The notes under the pieces: model-generated
Told to the model about the DNA's origin: nothing
Database searches by the model: none
The model's input: the letters and a program-made list of their open reading frames with translations, nothing else
In this document: piece after piece, positions 9,216 through 18,708 of the stretch
Layout of the letters: each line of letters begins with the position of its first letter
How positions within the stretch are numbered: the stretch's first letter is position 1
From: an uncultured Planococcus sp.
Lineage (GTDB): Bacteria; Bacillota; Bacilli; Bacillales_A; Planococcaceae
Direction of reading: 5' to 3'
NCBI GenBank assembly: GCA_947502505.1
Contig: CANNAE010000011.1
Span: 1 to 52,750 of the forward strand
DNA: 52,750 bases
Translations under genes and position numbers: made by a program

Positions 9216-10634
9216 ATGAGAAAGCAGTGGTTATTACCAGGTTTATCTTCTGTTTTGGCATTCTCGATTTTAATGCCTACAGTAAATGCGGATAAATTGA
9301 GTGAACTCGAACAAGAGAAACAGGAAATAGAGCAAAAACAGAATGATTTAAACAAAGGAATTAATAATAAAGCAAACGAAATTTCCAAGAATCAATCAGC
9401 TCTGGAAAAAATCATGGAAGAAATTCAAAGCTTGGATAAACAAATTCAAGAAACGACATCAAAAGTTGCAGTGGTCGAAGGCGAAATTGAACAAACGACA
9501 GCGGAAATAAAGGATTTAAAAGATTCAATCGCTAAGTTAAAGAAAAAAATTGATGAGCGAACAGAATTACTGAAAGAACGGGCACGAGCTATCCAATTGA
9601 GTGGCGGATCCATTGATTATATAGATGTTTTGCTTGGGGCTGAGGATTTTGTTGATTTTATTGATCGATTTTCGGCTGTTAACACGTTAATTGAAGCTGA
9701 CCGTGAAATCATGCGTACCCAAGAAGAAGATAAAGAATTATTGGCAAATCAAAAGGCCCAGGTGGAAACCAAGCTTGCTAAGCAAGAAGAGCGTAGAGCA
9801 GAGCTTGAAAAACTTAAAAATGAGCTCAATGGACAAAAAGCTGAACAAGACGGTCTCGCAAAAGATTTGAAGGCAGAACAGCAGCGATTGGCAGCAGAAA
9901 AATCCGATTTAGAGCAACAACGTTCTGAAGCACTTGATGTATCAGCAGATTTAGAAAATCAAATTACCAAAGAGCAAAAACGTCTAGCCGAAGTAGCTAG
10001 AAAAGCTGAAGAAGAACGAAAGCGTAAGTTAGCTCAGGAACGTAAAGCAGCAGCAGAACGCAAAGCAGCAGAGCAGGCAGCAAAGAAAAAAGCACAAGAA
10101 CAAAAAGCACAAGAACAAGAAGCCGAAAAATCTGTGGAGTCTGTTGAAAGTTCGTCAAAATCTACAGAATCGGCTGTATTAGCAAGCGAGCCAGAAGCTC
10201 AGGCTACCCCAGCTGTATCGTCAGGATCTCCCTTCATTCGGCCGACTACTGGGCGAGTGACATCTAACTTTGGATGGCGTGATATTGGTGATGGTCCTGA
10301 GTTTACTTCAGGCATGGATATTGCAAATGGTGTCGGTACAGCAATAACAGCTGCTGCAGATGGATATGTTTCTCATGCAGGTGTTATGGGGGGATTAGGA
10401 AACGCGGTAGTTATCACCCATTCCGTCAACGGACAAACGTTCACTACTGTATACGGACATATGAGCGCGCTTAACGTATCTGAAGGACAAAAAGTGACTC
10501 AGGGACAACGAATCGGCGGTATGGGAAGTACTGGCCGTTCTACTGGATCTCATCTTCATTTTGAAATTCATATTGGCATTTGGAATGGTTCAAGTTCAAA
10601 TGCAGTAGATCCGAGAAACTATATCGGTTCTTGA
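9216..10634 (+). CDS. Secreted coiled-coil protein with degenerate LytM/M23 domain (PcsB/EnvC-like)
   Basis: A 472-residue protein: signal peptide at 1-25, long coiled coil at about 27-300 (with an Ala/Lys/Glu-rich stretch at 255-305), a Ser/Glu linker, and a C-terminal M23/LytM domain at about 340-470. This layout is that of PcsB-, CwlO- or EnvC-type wall hydrolases and activators that work at the septum with FtsEX. The domain keeps D368, H415 (YGH) and HLHFE at 446-450, but the first zinc ligand His of F-H-x-G-x-D is replaced by Thr (FTSGMD, T364). This suggests loss of peptidase activity and an activator role, as in EnvC. ATG follows AGGGGAAG. It is a single-gene unit with its own terminator. 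Confidence 0.82.
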   Translation: MRKQWLLPGLSSVLAFSILMPTVNADKLSELEQEKQEIEQKQNDLNKGINNKANEISKNQSALEKIMEEIQSLDKQIQETTSKVAVVEGEIEQTTAEIKDLKDSIAKLKKKIDERTELLKERARAIQLSGGSIDYIDVLLGAEDFVDFIDRFSAVNTLIEADREIMRTQEEDKELLANQKAQVETKLAKQEERRAELEKLKNELNGQKAEQDGLAKDLKAEQQRLAAEKSDLEQQRSEALDVSADLENQITKEQKRLAEVARKAEEERKRKLAQERKAAAERKAAEQAAKKKAQEQKAQEQEAEKSVESVESSSKSTESAVLASEPEAQATPAVSSGSPFIRPTTGRVTSNFGWRDIGDGPEFTSGMDIANGVGTAITAAADGYVSHAGVMGGLGNAVVITHSVNGQTFTTVYGHMSALNVSEGQKVTQGQRIGGMGSTGRSTGSHLHFEIHIGIWNGSSSNAVDPRNYIGS

Positions 10635-10664
10635 TAAGCAAATCTTTTCACCATGACCATATGC

Positions 10665-10706
10665 AAAAGAGCCAGCCATTCAGTTTTGAACGGCTGGCTC
10701 TTTTTA
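10665..10706. terminator. Strong, probably bidirectional terminator
   Basis: AAAAGAGCCAGCC at 10665-10677 pairs perfectly with 10692-10704 and is followed by TATT. The A-run on the left gives a T-run on the minus strand, so it can also end cadA transcripts. Confidence 0.88.
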
Positions 10707-10751
10707 TTAGTTGGATTCCAAGATAAAATGATGCGGGTTATACAGGTTGGC

Positions 10752-12866
10752 TCAATACTTGGTTTTCATGAGCCGCAGAGAATTCAATACGACAATCAAT
10801 GTGGCACCCATATCTGCAAATATGGCCATCCATAATGTTAACCATCCAGGAATGATTAACAGCAAGGCTAGCAATTTCAGCCCCAAAGCAAAAGCTACGT
10901 TTTGAAAGATGATTTTCAAAGTTTTTCTGCTTAACCCAATAGTATAAGGGAGTTTATCTAAATCATCTGCCATAAGTGCGATATCTGCCGTTTCTAACGC
11001 TGTGTCAGTCCCAGCCCCGCCCATGGCAATTCCGACAGTAGAAGTTGCTAATGCCGGCGCATCGTTTACTCCATCGCCAATCATCGCAACCTTGCCAAAC
11101 TGTTTTCGTAAAGATTTAATGGCATCTAGTTTATCTTCGGGCATTAAATCCGATCTAACTTCAGTCAAATGAAGTTTATTGCCGATTGAAGTAGCTGCCA
11201 GTTTATTATCACCTGTGAGCATAATCGTTTTCTGAATGCCCAAATCGTATAGTTTTTGAATGATAGTAGAGCTAGCGGATCTAATCTGGTCTTCTACTGC
11301 TATATATCCTTTGATTCCAGTATGGGACCCTAACAGCATTACGGTCTTGCCGTCAGCTTGAAGCGCTTCAATACCCGCTGAAATTTCAGATGACCGTTCT
11401 AATTCAGCTGTAAACAGATGAGGGCTGCCAATGAAATACAGTTGGCCGTTGACTTCGGCTTTTGCGCCTTTGCCGGTCATCGATTGAAAGTTCTCTACTT
11501 CAGCTAAAATAATATTGGAGCTCTGCGCTTTTCGCAAAACAGCAGCCGCCAGCGGATGTTGAGAGAGGTTTTCAATGGATGCAGCTGTTTTAAGTACTTC
11601 TTTTTCAGTCATGGTTGACAGGGAAACAATATTCGTTACTTCGGGAGTTCCATGTGTTAGTGTCCCCGTTTTATCAAAAGCAATGACTTTTAGACGGCCA
11701 GTTTCTTCTAAGTGGATACCCCCTTTAATCAATACGCCATTTCTAGCAGCATTGCCGATTGCGGTGACAATAGCGACAGGTGTAGAAATGACGAGAGCAC
11801 AAGGGCACCCTACAACTAGAACTGCTAAGCCACGATAAATCCATTCGTTCCATTCCCCATTTATAAGTAAGGGGGGGAGGACAGCGACTAAAAGGGAGAT
11901 AATTAATATAGCTGGTGTGTAATACTTTGCGAACTTGTCTACGAACTGCTGGGAAGGGGCACGCTCTGCCTGGGCTTCCTCAACTAAGTGAATAATCTTT
12001 GCAATCGTAGTGTCTTCAGTTCTCTTGGTGATACGGACTTCCAATGCACCCTCTTCATTGAGTGTGCCTGCAAATACTTCATCTCCAGCACTTTTATGGA
12101 CAGGCAAAGATTCGCCGGTAATTGCTGCCTGATTAATTGACGAATTCCCTTTTGCGACAACGCCGTCCATTGCCAATTTTTGTCCTGGTTTAATGATCAT
12201 GATGTCACCGACCTGAATGTCCTCTACATCTACTTCGAACTCTTGTGTTCCACGTTTGATTGTAGCTGTATTAGGTGCGATGTCCATTAGTGAACGAATG
12301 GAGTTTCTTGCTTTGTCCATGGAGTAGGTTTCCAATGCTTCACTGATTGCAAACAAAAAGACTACGACAGCACCTTCTCCCCATTCGCCAATAACTGCAG
12401 CTCCAATGACCGCGATGGTCATTAACGTTGTCATATCGAATTGGAACTTAATAAGATTTTTAAGCCCTTCCTTGAAAAGACTGAGACCGCCTGTCAAAAT
12501 CGCTAGACCAAAAAGGCCGATAGTAATAACTTCTTCTTCGCCAATTTGAAGTGATGATATATAGCCGAGAATCAAAAAGAAGAGAGAAACCATGGTGGTT
12601 TGATTCGCTCGTTGCTTCCAAAACGGCTCTTTGGTTTCAGGCAATCGTTGGTGTTCAGGATATACCAGGATGCCATCGAAAGAACCGGCTTGCTCTAATT
12701 GTTCAATTGAGGCTTGTCCAGCGATGGTGATTTTTGAAGCTCCAAAGTTTAGTTTCACGTCTTCAACTGTAGGAATTTCTCGGATGTTTTTTTCGAACTT
12801 AGCGGCACAGCTGGTGCAGGATAGATTTTGGAGCTTGTAAATGTGTTGGTCCTGAGTTTCGCTCAT
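10752..12866 (-). CDS. cadA: Cadmium/zinc-translocating P1B-type ATPase CadA
   Basis: A 704-residue P1B-type ATPase that pumps Cd2+, Zn2+ or Pb2+ out of the cell. Visible in order: one N-terminal heavy-metal domain with CTSCAAKF, the TGES actuator motif, the intramembrane CPC motif (VVGCPCALV), the phosphorylation site DKTGT, the HP motif (LSQHPLAA) and GDGVNDAP. The length fits the family. ATG at 12866 is preferred to an in-frame start 30 bases upstream because it follows GAGGAC and forms an ATGA overlap with the cadC stop, showing translational coupling. Metal-responsive control by CadC is expected. Confidence 0.95.
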   Translation of the reverse strand: MSETQDQHIYKLQNLSCTSCAAKFEKNIREIPTVEDVKLNFGASKITIAGQASIEQLEQAGSFDGILVYPEHQRLPETKEPFWKQRANQTTMVSLFFLILGYISSLQIGEEEVITIGLFGLAILTGGLSLFKEGLKNLIKFQFDMTTLMTIAVIGAAVIGEWGEGAVVVFLFAISEALETYSMDKARNSIRSLMDIAPNTATIKRGTQEFEVDVEDIQVGDIMIIKPGQKLAMDGVVAKGNSSINQAAITGESLPVHKSAGDEVFAGTLNEEGALEVRITKRTEDTTIAKIIHLVEEAQAERAPSQQFVDKFAKYYTPAILIISLLVAVLPPLLINGEWNEWIYRGLAVLVVGCPCALVISTPVAIVTAIGNAARNGVLIKGGIHLEETGRLKVIAFDKTGTLTHGTPEVTNIVSLSTMTEKEVLKTAASIENLSQHPLAAAVLRKAQSSNIILAEVENFQSMTGKGAKAEVNGQLYFIGSPHLFTAELERSSEISAGIEALQADGKTVMLLGSHTGIKGYIAVEDQIRSASSTIIQKLYDLGIQKTIMLTGDNKLAATSIGNKLHLTEVRSDLMPEDKLDAIKSLRKQFGKVAMIGDGVNDAPALATSTVGIAMGGAGTDTALETADIALMADDLDKLPYTIGLSRKTLKIIFQNVAFALGLKLLALLLIIPGWLTLWMAIFADMGATLIVVLNSLRLMKTKY

Positions 12867-13240
12867 TTGTATCGGTCCTCCTCTGCATGCTCGCAAGCAA
12901 TGCGGACTAACTGGTGCACATGATCATCAGCTAGTGAATAAAAAACCAATTTCCCGCGTTTTTCATAATCTGCCAATCCCATATTACGCAAATAGCGCAG
13001 ATGGTGCGAAGCAGTAGCTGTGGTTGTCCCTAGAATATTGGCCACGTCACAAACACATAATTCTTTTTCCAGTGTCAAAGCATAAGCAATTTTCAGTCGG
13101 GTCGCATCAGAAAGTGCTTTGAAGATTAACTCCACCCCACGAATGCCGACCATCTTAGGTTGAACCCTTCCAATCACTTCTTCGTCATAACAGAAAGTTT
13201 GGCATGTATCATTCTTTTTACTAATTTCGATTTCCTCCAT
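12863..13240 (-). CDS. cadC: Metal-sensing ArsR/SmtB-family repressor CadC
   Basis: A 125-residue ArsR-family winged-helix repressor. It keeps the CadC metal site: C13 and C17 in the N-terminal arm ([10 protein letters not shown]) and C62 and C64 in ELCVCD, four Cys that bind Cd2+, Pb2+ or Zn2+. The recognition helix region is [16 protein letters not shown] follows GAGGTG. In the known pI258 system CadC sits on the cad operator and leaves when metal binds. The two TTCAAA-type dyads just upstream are the likely operators. Its stop overlaps the cadA start. Confidence 0.95.
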   Translation of the reverse strand: MEEIEISKKNDTCQTFCYDEEVIGRVQPKMVGIRGVELIFKALSDATRLKIAYALTLEKELCVCDVANILGTTTATASHHLRYLRNMGLADYEKRGKLVFYSLADDHVHQLVRIACEHAEEDRYK

Positions 13241-13251
13241 TTTTACACCTC

Positions 13252-13329
13252 ATTCAAATGTTCGTTTGAGTATTAGTTTAGAAAGAGTTCGTTGATTTGT
13301 CAATTCTAATATTCAAACGATTGTTTTAA
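13252..13329. promoter_or_regulatory. Two CadC operator-like dyads
   Basis: Site 1 is TTCAAA-N6-TTTGAG at 13253-13270, directly upstream of cadC. Site 2 is TTCAAACG..TTGTTTTAA at 13312-13329, closer to copC. Both resemble the known cad operator with TTCAAA half-sites. Because cadC and copC diverge here, site 2 could also bring the copper/thiol operon under CadC control. That second point is inference. Confidence 0.65.
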
Positions 13330-13411
13330 TGTTCAAAGATTCTTGGTAGACTTTATAAGAGGGAAAGTGGCTTATTAAATAAAAACAACCCATTCTGGAG
13401 GTTTTTAGCAA

Positions 13412-13969
13412 ATGAAAAAAATATGGATAATGGCAGTATTGATACTGCTTATGTGTTCGACTACTGTTTCTGCTCATACTGCACTCGAAAAAAGTGTGCC
13501 GAGTGATGGAGCTACAGTGACTGAAGAACTTAATGAAATTGTTCTTGAATTCAATACCGCCTTGGAGAAAGGCAGCAACTTTACCGTGGAAAACCAAGAG
13601 GGCGAGGAAGTTCCTTTCAATGTTCAGCTCTTGGAACAATCAATGAGTGGGAATCCTAAGGGCAGCATGCCTGATGGGGACTATACTGTGAAATGGAAAA
13701 TAATCGGCGCGGATGGGCATCCAATTGAAGGTATTTTAAGCTTTACCGCAAAAACAGGAGAGGTGAAGAAAACAGAGGATACAGAAGAGCAAATTACAGG
13801 TTCCCTTTCAGAGGTACCAACTAAAGAAACACAAACCTTTGAAACGGATCAGCAAACTAGCGAAACGACAACATCCAGTCCTCCGTATGCCGTAATAATC
13901 ATTTTTATTATTTTGGCGATAATCGCAGCTGGTACATTCATGTGGGCGCTGGAGAGGCGAAAAAGTTAA
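13412..13969 (+). CDS. copC: CopC-domain copper-binding protein, membrane-anchored
   Basis: A 185-residue exported protein with a signal peptide ending ...TTVSA, so the mature protein begins with His (HTALEKS), which is a Cu(II) ligand in CopC proteins. The CopC beta-barrel covers about residues 22-115, with the conserved DGHPIEG segment near its end. A Thr/Glu-rich linker leads to a C-terminal membrane helix (about 155-178). ATG follows TGGAGG. Bacillus YcnJ fuses CopC and CopD; here they are separate adjacent genes. Role: outer-face copper handling for CopD. Confidence 0.85.
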   Translation: MKKIWIMAVLILLMCSTTVSAHTALEKSVPSDGATVTEELNEIVLEFNTALEKGSNFTVENQEGEEVPFNVQLLEQSMSGNPKGSMPDGDYTVKWKIIGADGHPIEGILSFTAKTGEVKKTEDTEEQITGSLSEVPTKETQTFETDQQTSETTTSSPPYAVIIIFIILAIIAAGTFMWALERRKS

Positions 13970-15064
13970 ATGATCTGGCTATACATAGCTGAAATGCTTC
14001 TATATCTCTGTTTTTCGCTTTTAATTGGCTCGTTGCTTATTCACTTAGTTCCAGCCAATAAAAAGCCGGATCTGGTAATAAATAAACGCGTCCTACAAAT
14101 TTCCATCTTGGGCATTGCTTTTTTATCGACAGCTCCCGTCATTCGGCTTGTAGTATTTCTATACGAAGATATCGGTCTTTTATTGACCGTTCAAAATGTA
14201 GTCGGGGAATTCGAGGTAGGGCAAGCGTGGTCAGTAACGGTTTTAACTTCTCTTTTTTTCTATTTTTTCGTATCAGTTACTCCCGTTTTTAAGAGCAAAG
14301 TATTGATCGTTGTCTCCCTCGTTTTTACTTTTCTGCTCCTTCTCGCGTTGGGATGGGGAAGCCATGCAGCTTCATTAACAGATGGAAGTGGATTTATTTT
14401 TCATACTTTACACTTTACAGCTGCAACGGTTTGGATAGGTATTTTACTTATTGTTAGCTGGTTTTCAGTGTCTTCTAAAAACTGGCTCCCATTTATAAAA
14501 TGGTTCACTCCACTTGCTATCATATGTTTAATTATCATTTCGGCTTCAGGATTATATATCATGACTTTGGCGTTGAATTTAAAAGACTATACGGATGCGT
14601 GGCAAATGCCATATGGCCAAGCAATTTTAGTGAAACATTTATTAATTCTTCCAGTATTACTCTTTGCTTTCATCAATGGCGTATTCATTAGAGCGAAATT
14701 AAGCAGAGGGAAAAAGGTAAATCCATTGCCTTGGGCCAGAGCAGAAAGCGTTGTATTGTTACTTGTATTGTCGGCAACTGCAGTATTAGGGCAACAAGAA
14801 CCTCCCCATTCAATCGAATCGTTTATAAGAATGAATGGAGCTTCCAATCTTTTTGCTTATTTTCATACTGGTTCGATGGATACTGCGATGCATCTGCAAT
14901 TTGAGTGGAGCATTCTTGGCGTTTTATTTTTGTTTCTCGGCACAGTCTTTGGCAGTCTTGTCATTTATAGTTTCAAGCAAAAAATCCCTGTATATTTGAC
15001 ATTGGTGATGGGATTGTTTTGTGTGTTGAGTTTTTATGTAGGCTTAATGCTCAGCGTTGGATAA
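13970..15064 (+). CDS. copD: CopD-family copper transport membrane protein
   Basis: A 364-residue polytopic membrane protein with about eight or nine helices. The CopD/PcoD signature HTLHFTAATVWIG lies mid-protein (about residues 144-156) with GWGSHAA upstream. Its start codon lies immediately after the copC stop, so the two are coupled. CopD proteins are proposed to take copper from CopC across the membrane. The direction of transport on this plasmid, uptake or resistance, cannot be settled from sequence. Confidence 0.85.
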   Translation: MIWLYIAEMLLYLCFSLLIGSLLIHLVPANKKPDLVINKRVLQISILGIAFLSTAPVIRLVVFLYEDIGLLLTVQNVVGEFEVGQAWSVTVLTSLFFYFFVSVTPVFKSKVLIVVSLVFTFLLLLALGWGSHAASLTDGSGFIFHTLHFTAATVWIGILLIVSWFSVSSKNWLPFIKWFTPLAIICLIIISASGLYIMTLALNLKDYTDAWQMPYGQAILVKHLLILPVLLFAFINGVFIRAKLSRGKKVNPLPWARAESVVLLLVLSATAVLGQQEPPHSIESFIRMNGASNLFAYFHTGSMDTAMHLQFEWSILGVLFLFLGTVFGSLVIYSFKQKIPVYLTLVMGLFCVLSFYVGLMLSVG

Positions 15065-15089
15065 TAAAAGTAGAAAAGAGGATATAAAA

Positions 15090-15767
15090 ATGGGAAATAA
15101 ATCGAAGCAATCTAAAATGAAATGGATCGTCCTAGCAACCGCTGTATTAGCAGTAATTGTATCCGTCATAGTGGTATTTCTGAATCAAGAGGAAGCACCC
15201 GCTGTAGAAACAGCACAAGTGGATGTTTCCGGACAGCCCACTTTAGGTGAGGGCAATGCTCTAGTGACAGTAGTGGAATACGGTGACTTTAAGTGCCCAT
15301 CTTGTAAAGCTTGGGGAGAAATGGTATATCCTCAGCTTGTAGAGGACTATGTGGAAACAGGAAAGGTGAAGTTTTCTTATATTAATGTATTTTTTCACGG
15401 AAATGAGTCTGTATTAGGTTCTTTGGCTGCGGAGTCGGTTTATGAGCAGAGCCCAGAAATTTATTGGGAGTTTCATAAAGCTCTTTATGATGCCCAACCA
15501 GTAGAAGACCATGATGCCGCATGGATTACTCCAGAAAAATTGATGGAAGTAGCATCAGCATTTCCAGAGATTGACCAGGTTCGTCTAAAGGAAGACATCG
15601 AACAAGTGTCACAACAAGAACAGCTCCAAAAGGATGAAGCTCTAGTGGAAGAAGCTGGTGTTTCTCAAACACCTACTATTTCAGTTAACGGCCAACAATT
15701 GGAAGACCCCTTTGATTATGATGCGATCAAAGCCTTGATTGATCAAGAATTGGAAGGTGCAGAGTGA
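15090..15767 (+). CDS. bdbD: DsbA-like thiol-disulfide oxidoreductase (BdbD type)
   Basis: A 225-residue protein with an N-terminal membrane anchor (about residues 10-31) and a thioredoxin-fold domain with helical insert. The active site is CPSC (DFKCPSCKAWG) and the cis-Pro loop is SQTPTISVNG. It matches BdbD/DsbA, which oxidises Cys pairs in exported proteins. ATG at 15090 is chosen over an in-frame TTG at 15057 because GAGGAT lies seven bases away. Its stop overlaps the start of the DsbB-like gene, its expected redox partner. Confidence 0.9.
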   Translation: MGNKSKQSKMKWIVLATAVLAVIVSVIVVFLNQEEAPAVETAQVDVSGQPTLGEGNALVTVVEYGDFKCPSCKAWGEMVYPQLVEDYVETGKVKFSYINVFFHGNESVLGSLAAESVYEQSPEIYWEFHKALYDAQPVEDHDAAWITPEKLMEVASAFPEIDQVRLKEDIEQVSQQEQLQKDEALVEEAGVSQTPTISVNGQQLEDPFDYDAIKALIDQELEGAE

Positions 15768-16207
15768 TGGCGAAAGAACAAGGACAGTCTGGAAAAACGG
15801 GGATTCTACTCTATAGTGCGTGGTTTGTTTCCCTAGTAGCGATGCTGGGAAGCCTATACTTCAGTGAAGTGCAAGGTTTTATTCCGTGCGAACTTTGCTG
15901 GTATCAACGGATTGCCATGTATCCCTTAGTGCTGATTTTGGGCATCGCAACCTTTACAAACGACACTAAAGCGCCTCGTTACGTTTTGCCACTCTCCCTC
16001 TTGGGTGGGAGTATTTCCGTTCTGCACTACTTGGAACAAAAAATTCCAGGGTTTGGTGGATTCAAGCCCTGTGTCAATGGGGTCCCATGCAGCTCAGAAT
16101 ACATCAATTGGGCAGGTTTCATCACGATTCCATTTTTGGCATTGACTGCCTTTGTTTTAATTTCGGTAGCCATGCTAATACTGGCATTTAGAGAGTCGCG
16201 TACTTAA
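15767..16207 (+). CDS. bdbC: DsbB-like disulfide oxidoreductase (BdbC type)
   Basis: A 146-residue protein with four membrane helices. The two redox Cys pairs of the family are visible: CELC in the first outer loop (IPCELCWYQRI) and C-x5-C in the second (PCVNGVPC). BdbC re-oxidises BdbD and passes electrons to menaquinone. An alternative GTG start lies three bases upstream. The bdbD stop overlaps this start, so the pair is co-translated. Being in a copper operon suggests it protects or assembles thiol proteins under metal stress, which is inference. Confidence 0.9.
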   Translation: MAKEQGQSGKTGILLYSAWFVSLVAMLGSLYFSEVQGFIPCELCWYQRIAMYPLVLILGIATFTNDTKAPRYVLPLSLLGGSISVLHYLEQKIPGFGGFKPCVNGVPCSSEYINWAGFITIPFLALTAFVLISVAMLILAFRESRT

Positions 16208-16307
16208 CTTATATATGTGTCTTTCTATAATCGTTGTGAATTTAACAATAACTATTTTTGGGGTCTAGTAGAATTGAAAGAGTAGTACTGAGGGGGATCT
16301 TCTGACT

Positions 16308-16844
16308 ATGAGAAAGAAGCAACGCTTGGTTTTGAGAAGTGTTATTTTACTTGTCATGACGGGTGCGATTATATTTACGATTTACAATGCATTGACGAAA
16401 GAGCAAAGTGAGGTATTACAGGTTGGAGACAAGGCACCCGATTTCACTTTAACTGATTTAAATGGGCAGAGTCAGCGACTGTCTGACTATAGGGGCCAAG
16501 GAGTTTTTGTAAACTTTTGGGGAACTTGGTGCAAACCATGTGAGAAAGAATTTCCATTGATGGAAAAGCAGTATCAGAACTTCAAGGATCAAGGCGTGCA
16601 AATATTGGCTGTAAATATTGCTCAGTCTGACTATGAAGTGAAACAATATGCAGAACAAAAAAACTTAACCTTCCCAATTGTTATTGATAAAAATAAAAGT
16701 GTAATGGAGGCATACAACATTCGCCCACTTCCTACTACCATGTTGATCAATCCAGATGGAGATATCGTAAAAATTATTACGGGTGAAATGTCGGAAGAAG
16801 ACATAAGAGGGTACATGGAAGCGATTAAACCAAAAGCTTTCTGA
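16308..16844 (+). CDS. resA: ResA/TlpA-like thiol-disulfide oxidoreductase
   Basis: A 178-residue protein with a signal anchor (about 8-27) and a TlpA-type thioredoxin domain with WGTWCKPCEKEFP. The CKPC-type site with the following Glu pair matches ResA, which reduces apocytochrome c and other outer-face thiols. ATG follows GAGGGGG. It lies 100 bases after bdbC, so co-transcription is likely. Having an oxidant pair and a reductant in one operon resembles a thiol proofreading set for copper-damaged proteins. Confidence 0.85.
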   Translation: MRKKQRLVLRSVILLVMTGAIIFTIYNALTKEQSEVLQVGDKAPDFTLTDLNGQSQRLSDYRGQGVFVNFWGTWCKPCEKEFPLMEKQYQNFKDQGVQILAVNIAQSDYEVKQYAEQKNLTFPIVIDKNKSVMEAYNIRPLPTTMLINPDGDIVKIITGEMSEEDIRGYMEAIKPKAF

Positions 16845-16978
16845 AGAGGTTAATAAGAGAACAGCTTGCTGTTTAGGTCGCTTTGTTTTAGAGCAAAGCC
16901 CAATGGAATTTTTCCTCAGCCTTTTTTATTGAAGCGTATTTAAAAAAAGCCCGATATATATAGTTTTGTGAACTGACC

Positions 16979-17027
16979 TCCAACTGGTAGACACTTTAAG
17001 AAAGTGACTACCAGTTGGGGGTTTTTT
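16979..17027 (+). terminator. Very strong terminator after the copper/thiol operon
   Basis: CCAACTGGTAG at 16980-16990 pairs with 17008-17018 and an inner CACTTT/AAAGTG stem closes a short loop, followed by GGGTTTTTT. Confidence 0.88.
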
Positions 17028-17058
17028 CTGGTTATATTATTTGAAGCGTGTATATAAG

Positions 17059-17550
17059 CTATACTGTGACGAATCTTTGAATCGGTCCAGGCCATTGGTC
17101 TCGATAAAATTCCGAGTAATTATTGTTAGTATAATCAGAAATTACCTCTCTCCAAAAATTTTGAGCTGGAAGGTTGGTTTCAAGTTCCGCCACTTCCCAG
17201 GTATATTGAAAGAGATTGAAAATATGAAAGGCTGCTCGTTTTCCAATGCCTTCTTTTCGATATTTTCTCATTACAAAAAACTCACACATTTTCATATAAG
17301 AAGGATTACTTGTATCTTCAACAGTTATCTTACGTACCAAAGCAAATCCTGCATACTTACCGTCCACTTGAAATAAAAATGGATAGTGGTTTGGTTCGTC
17401 CCAATAACAATCCAGATATTTATAGCCAAACAATCCATTTTCATCTACATCTTCAGATTCAAACTCTGAAAAATCATATTGGTACAACTCCAATAAATTC
17501 TTCAAAATCTCTTTCCGTTCCACGATTGGTTGAAAGATTTCAATTTTCAT
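17059..17550 (-). CDS. GNAT-family N-acetyltransferase
   Basis: A 163-residue GNAT protein. The acetyl-CoA motif A is visible as EFFVMRKYRKEGIGKRAAF (about residues 88-106), with RKEGIG as the pyrophosphate loop, preceded by the strand FALVRKI. The length is normal for the family. ATG follows GGGGGA. The substrate is unknown. It stands alone on the minus strand. Confidence 0.8.
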   Translation of the reverse strand: MKIEIFQPIVERKEILKNLLELYQYDFSEFESEDVDENGLFGYKYLDCYWDEPNHYPFLFQVDGKYAGFALVRKITVEDTSNPSYMKMCEFFVMRKYRKEGIGKRAAFHIFNLFQYTWEVAELETNLPAQNFWREVISDYTNNNYSEFYRDQWPGPIQRFVTV

Positions 17551-18127
17551 TATTATCCCCCATATATAAGTAGTTTATTTAATAGATAATAAACTTTAAA
17601 TGTGAAAAAAGTGTCGAGTATAGCTAGTAATTTAAATGTTCTAATTGAAATTACGATGGAGAATTAGCAGTTACATAAATAGAAAGGGCTATTAAATTCT
17701 GGTTAAAGCCTACTTTGTTGCCCCCTTTTATCTATGACTCTCAAACAGAATCTATAGAGATAGAGGTGTAAAGTGCACTTTGGTGTACTCCATATCTAAA
17801 TATACAGAATAATCACTTAAAAAAGTACAGATAGGGGCCAGAAGAGTGATTTGATTTGATCGATATGAAGAAAATCGGCTTTATTGAGGATTTACTTAGA
17901 GAGAGCTAGAGGTTATTTTAACGATACTGGAAAAAATTCTGAACAATGAAATCACAAGGCGAATGGATGTATTGACAACGACTTTTCGAAAAAGAAAAAA
18001 TAGAAGAACGCGAATCAACAGGTAAAGAATGAAAAAGATGGCTTAAAGTTCAGTGTATAAATGCGATATACTATAGAGAGAACTTATTCATCTGAGAAAC
18101 TGCAACAAACATTGAGGGGGCATTTAC
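17551..18127. other. Intergenic region between cargo and plasmid core
   Basis: About 580 bases without a credible gene. It contains a 12-bp palindrome (AAAGTGCACTTT at 17770-17781) and a tiny open frame near 17866 with no ribosome site. It marks the boundary between the metal cargo and the plasmid core genes and could be decayed sequence. Confidence 0.4.
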
Positions 18128-18523
18128 TTGAGATTAGAAGAGGCCAAGAAAAAGTTGGCGGCTACGTTGCCTGCTTTAAAAGGGATATCCAAAGAAGAAG
18201 AGTTTGAGCACGATCGGGAAGATCCGGAACAACGCTTTGAAGAGCGAGAAATTCGAAAAGTAGCAGACCATCTGTATAGCTTAATTTATTCGGTTGAGTA
18301 CCTTCAAAAACCGATTCAAGCCAGTGGAAGAATTATTAAACGATCGGATGGACGTTATGAAATCGAAGGCGCTGAAGATTACTTTACGTCGGGCAGTCCC
18401 CTTGAAATCTGGGATGAATCAGAAGAAATATACGAACGAACACGAATTGAGCATGACGGCAAGGATTACTTTGCGGTAGGCGTCAAACAACCTTTGGAGG
18501 GTCTACAAGCAAGATGTCGATAA
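18128..18523 (+). CDS. DUF5348-domain protein
   Basis: A 131-residue protein with a charged helical N-terminus (about 1-65) and a C-terminal small beta domain (GRIIKRSDGRYEIEGAEDYF, TSGSPLEIWDE) that resembles DUF5348, a family common on Firmicute plasmids. The start is TTG, seven bases after GAGGGGG; no ATG fits. A terminator follows at 18583. No known activity. It sits near the SOS-controlled yolD and radC. Confidence 0.65.
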   Translation: MRLEEAKKKLAATLPALKGISKEEEFEHDREDPEQRFEEREIRKVADHLYSLIYSVEYLQKPIQASGRIIKRSDGRYEIEGAEDYFTSGSPLEIWDESEEIYERTRIEHDGKDYFAVGVKQPLEGLQARCR

Positions 18524-18582
18524 AATCAATTTTTCAGCAGCAAGAGCGACAAACTTAATGATTTGATACAAAAAATAGTGAG

Positions 18583-18619
18583 AACCCATTTTCTTGGTCT
18601 TCAAGAGAATGGGTTTTTG
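18583..18619 (+). terminator. Rho-independent terminator
   Basis: AACCCATTTTCTTG at 18583-18596 pairs with 18602-18615 with one G-T pair, followed by TTTG. It ends the DUF5348 transcript. Confidence 0.8.
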
Positions 18620-18671
18620 TGTGTTTATTTATAAAGGAAGGATTCAGAACACTTACTGAGTGGTATTATAA

Positions 18672-18683
18672 GAACGTATGTTC
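18672..18683 (+). promoter_or_regulatory. LexA (SOS) box
   Basis: GAACGTATGTTC is a perfect match to the Bacillus-type LexA half-sites GAAC-N4-GTTC. It lies 25 bases upstream of the yolD start, the right place for an operator over a promoter. YolD proteins are known SOS-linked genes, which supports function. Confidence 0.85.
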
Positions 18684-18708
18684 TTTATTTTAAAAAGGAG
18701 GCGATAGT

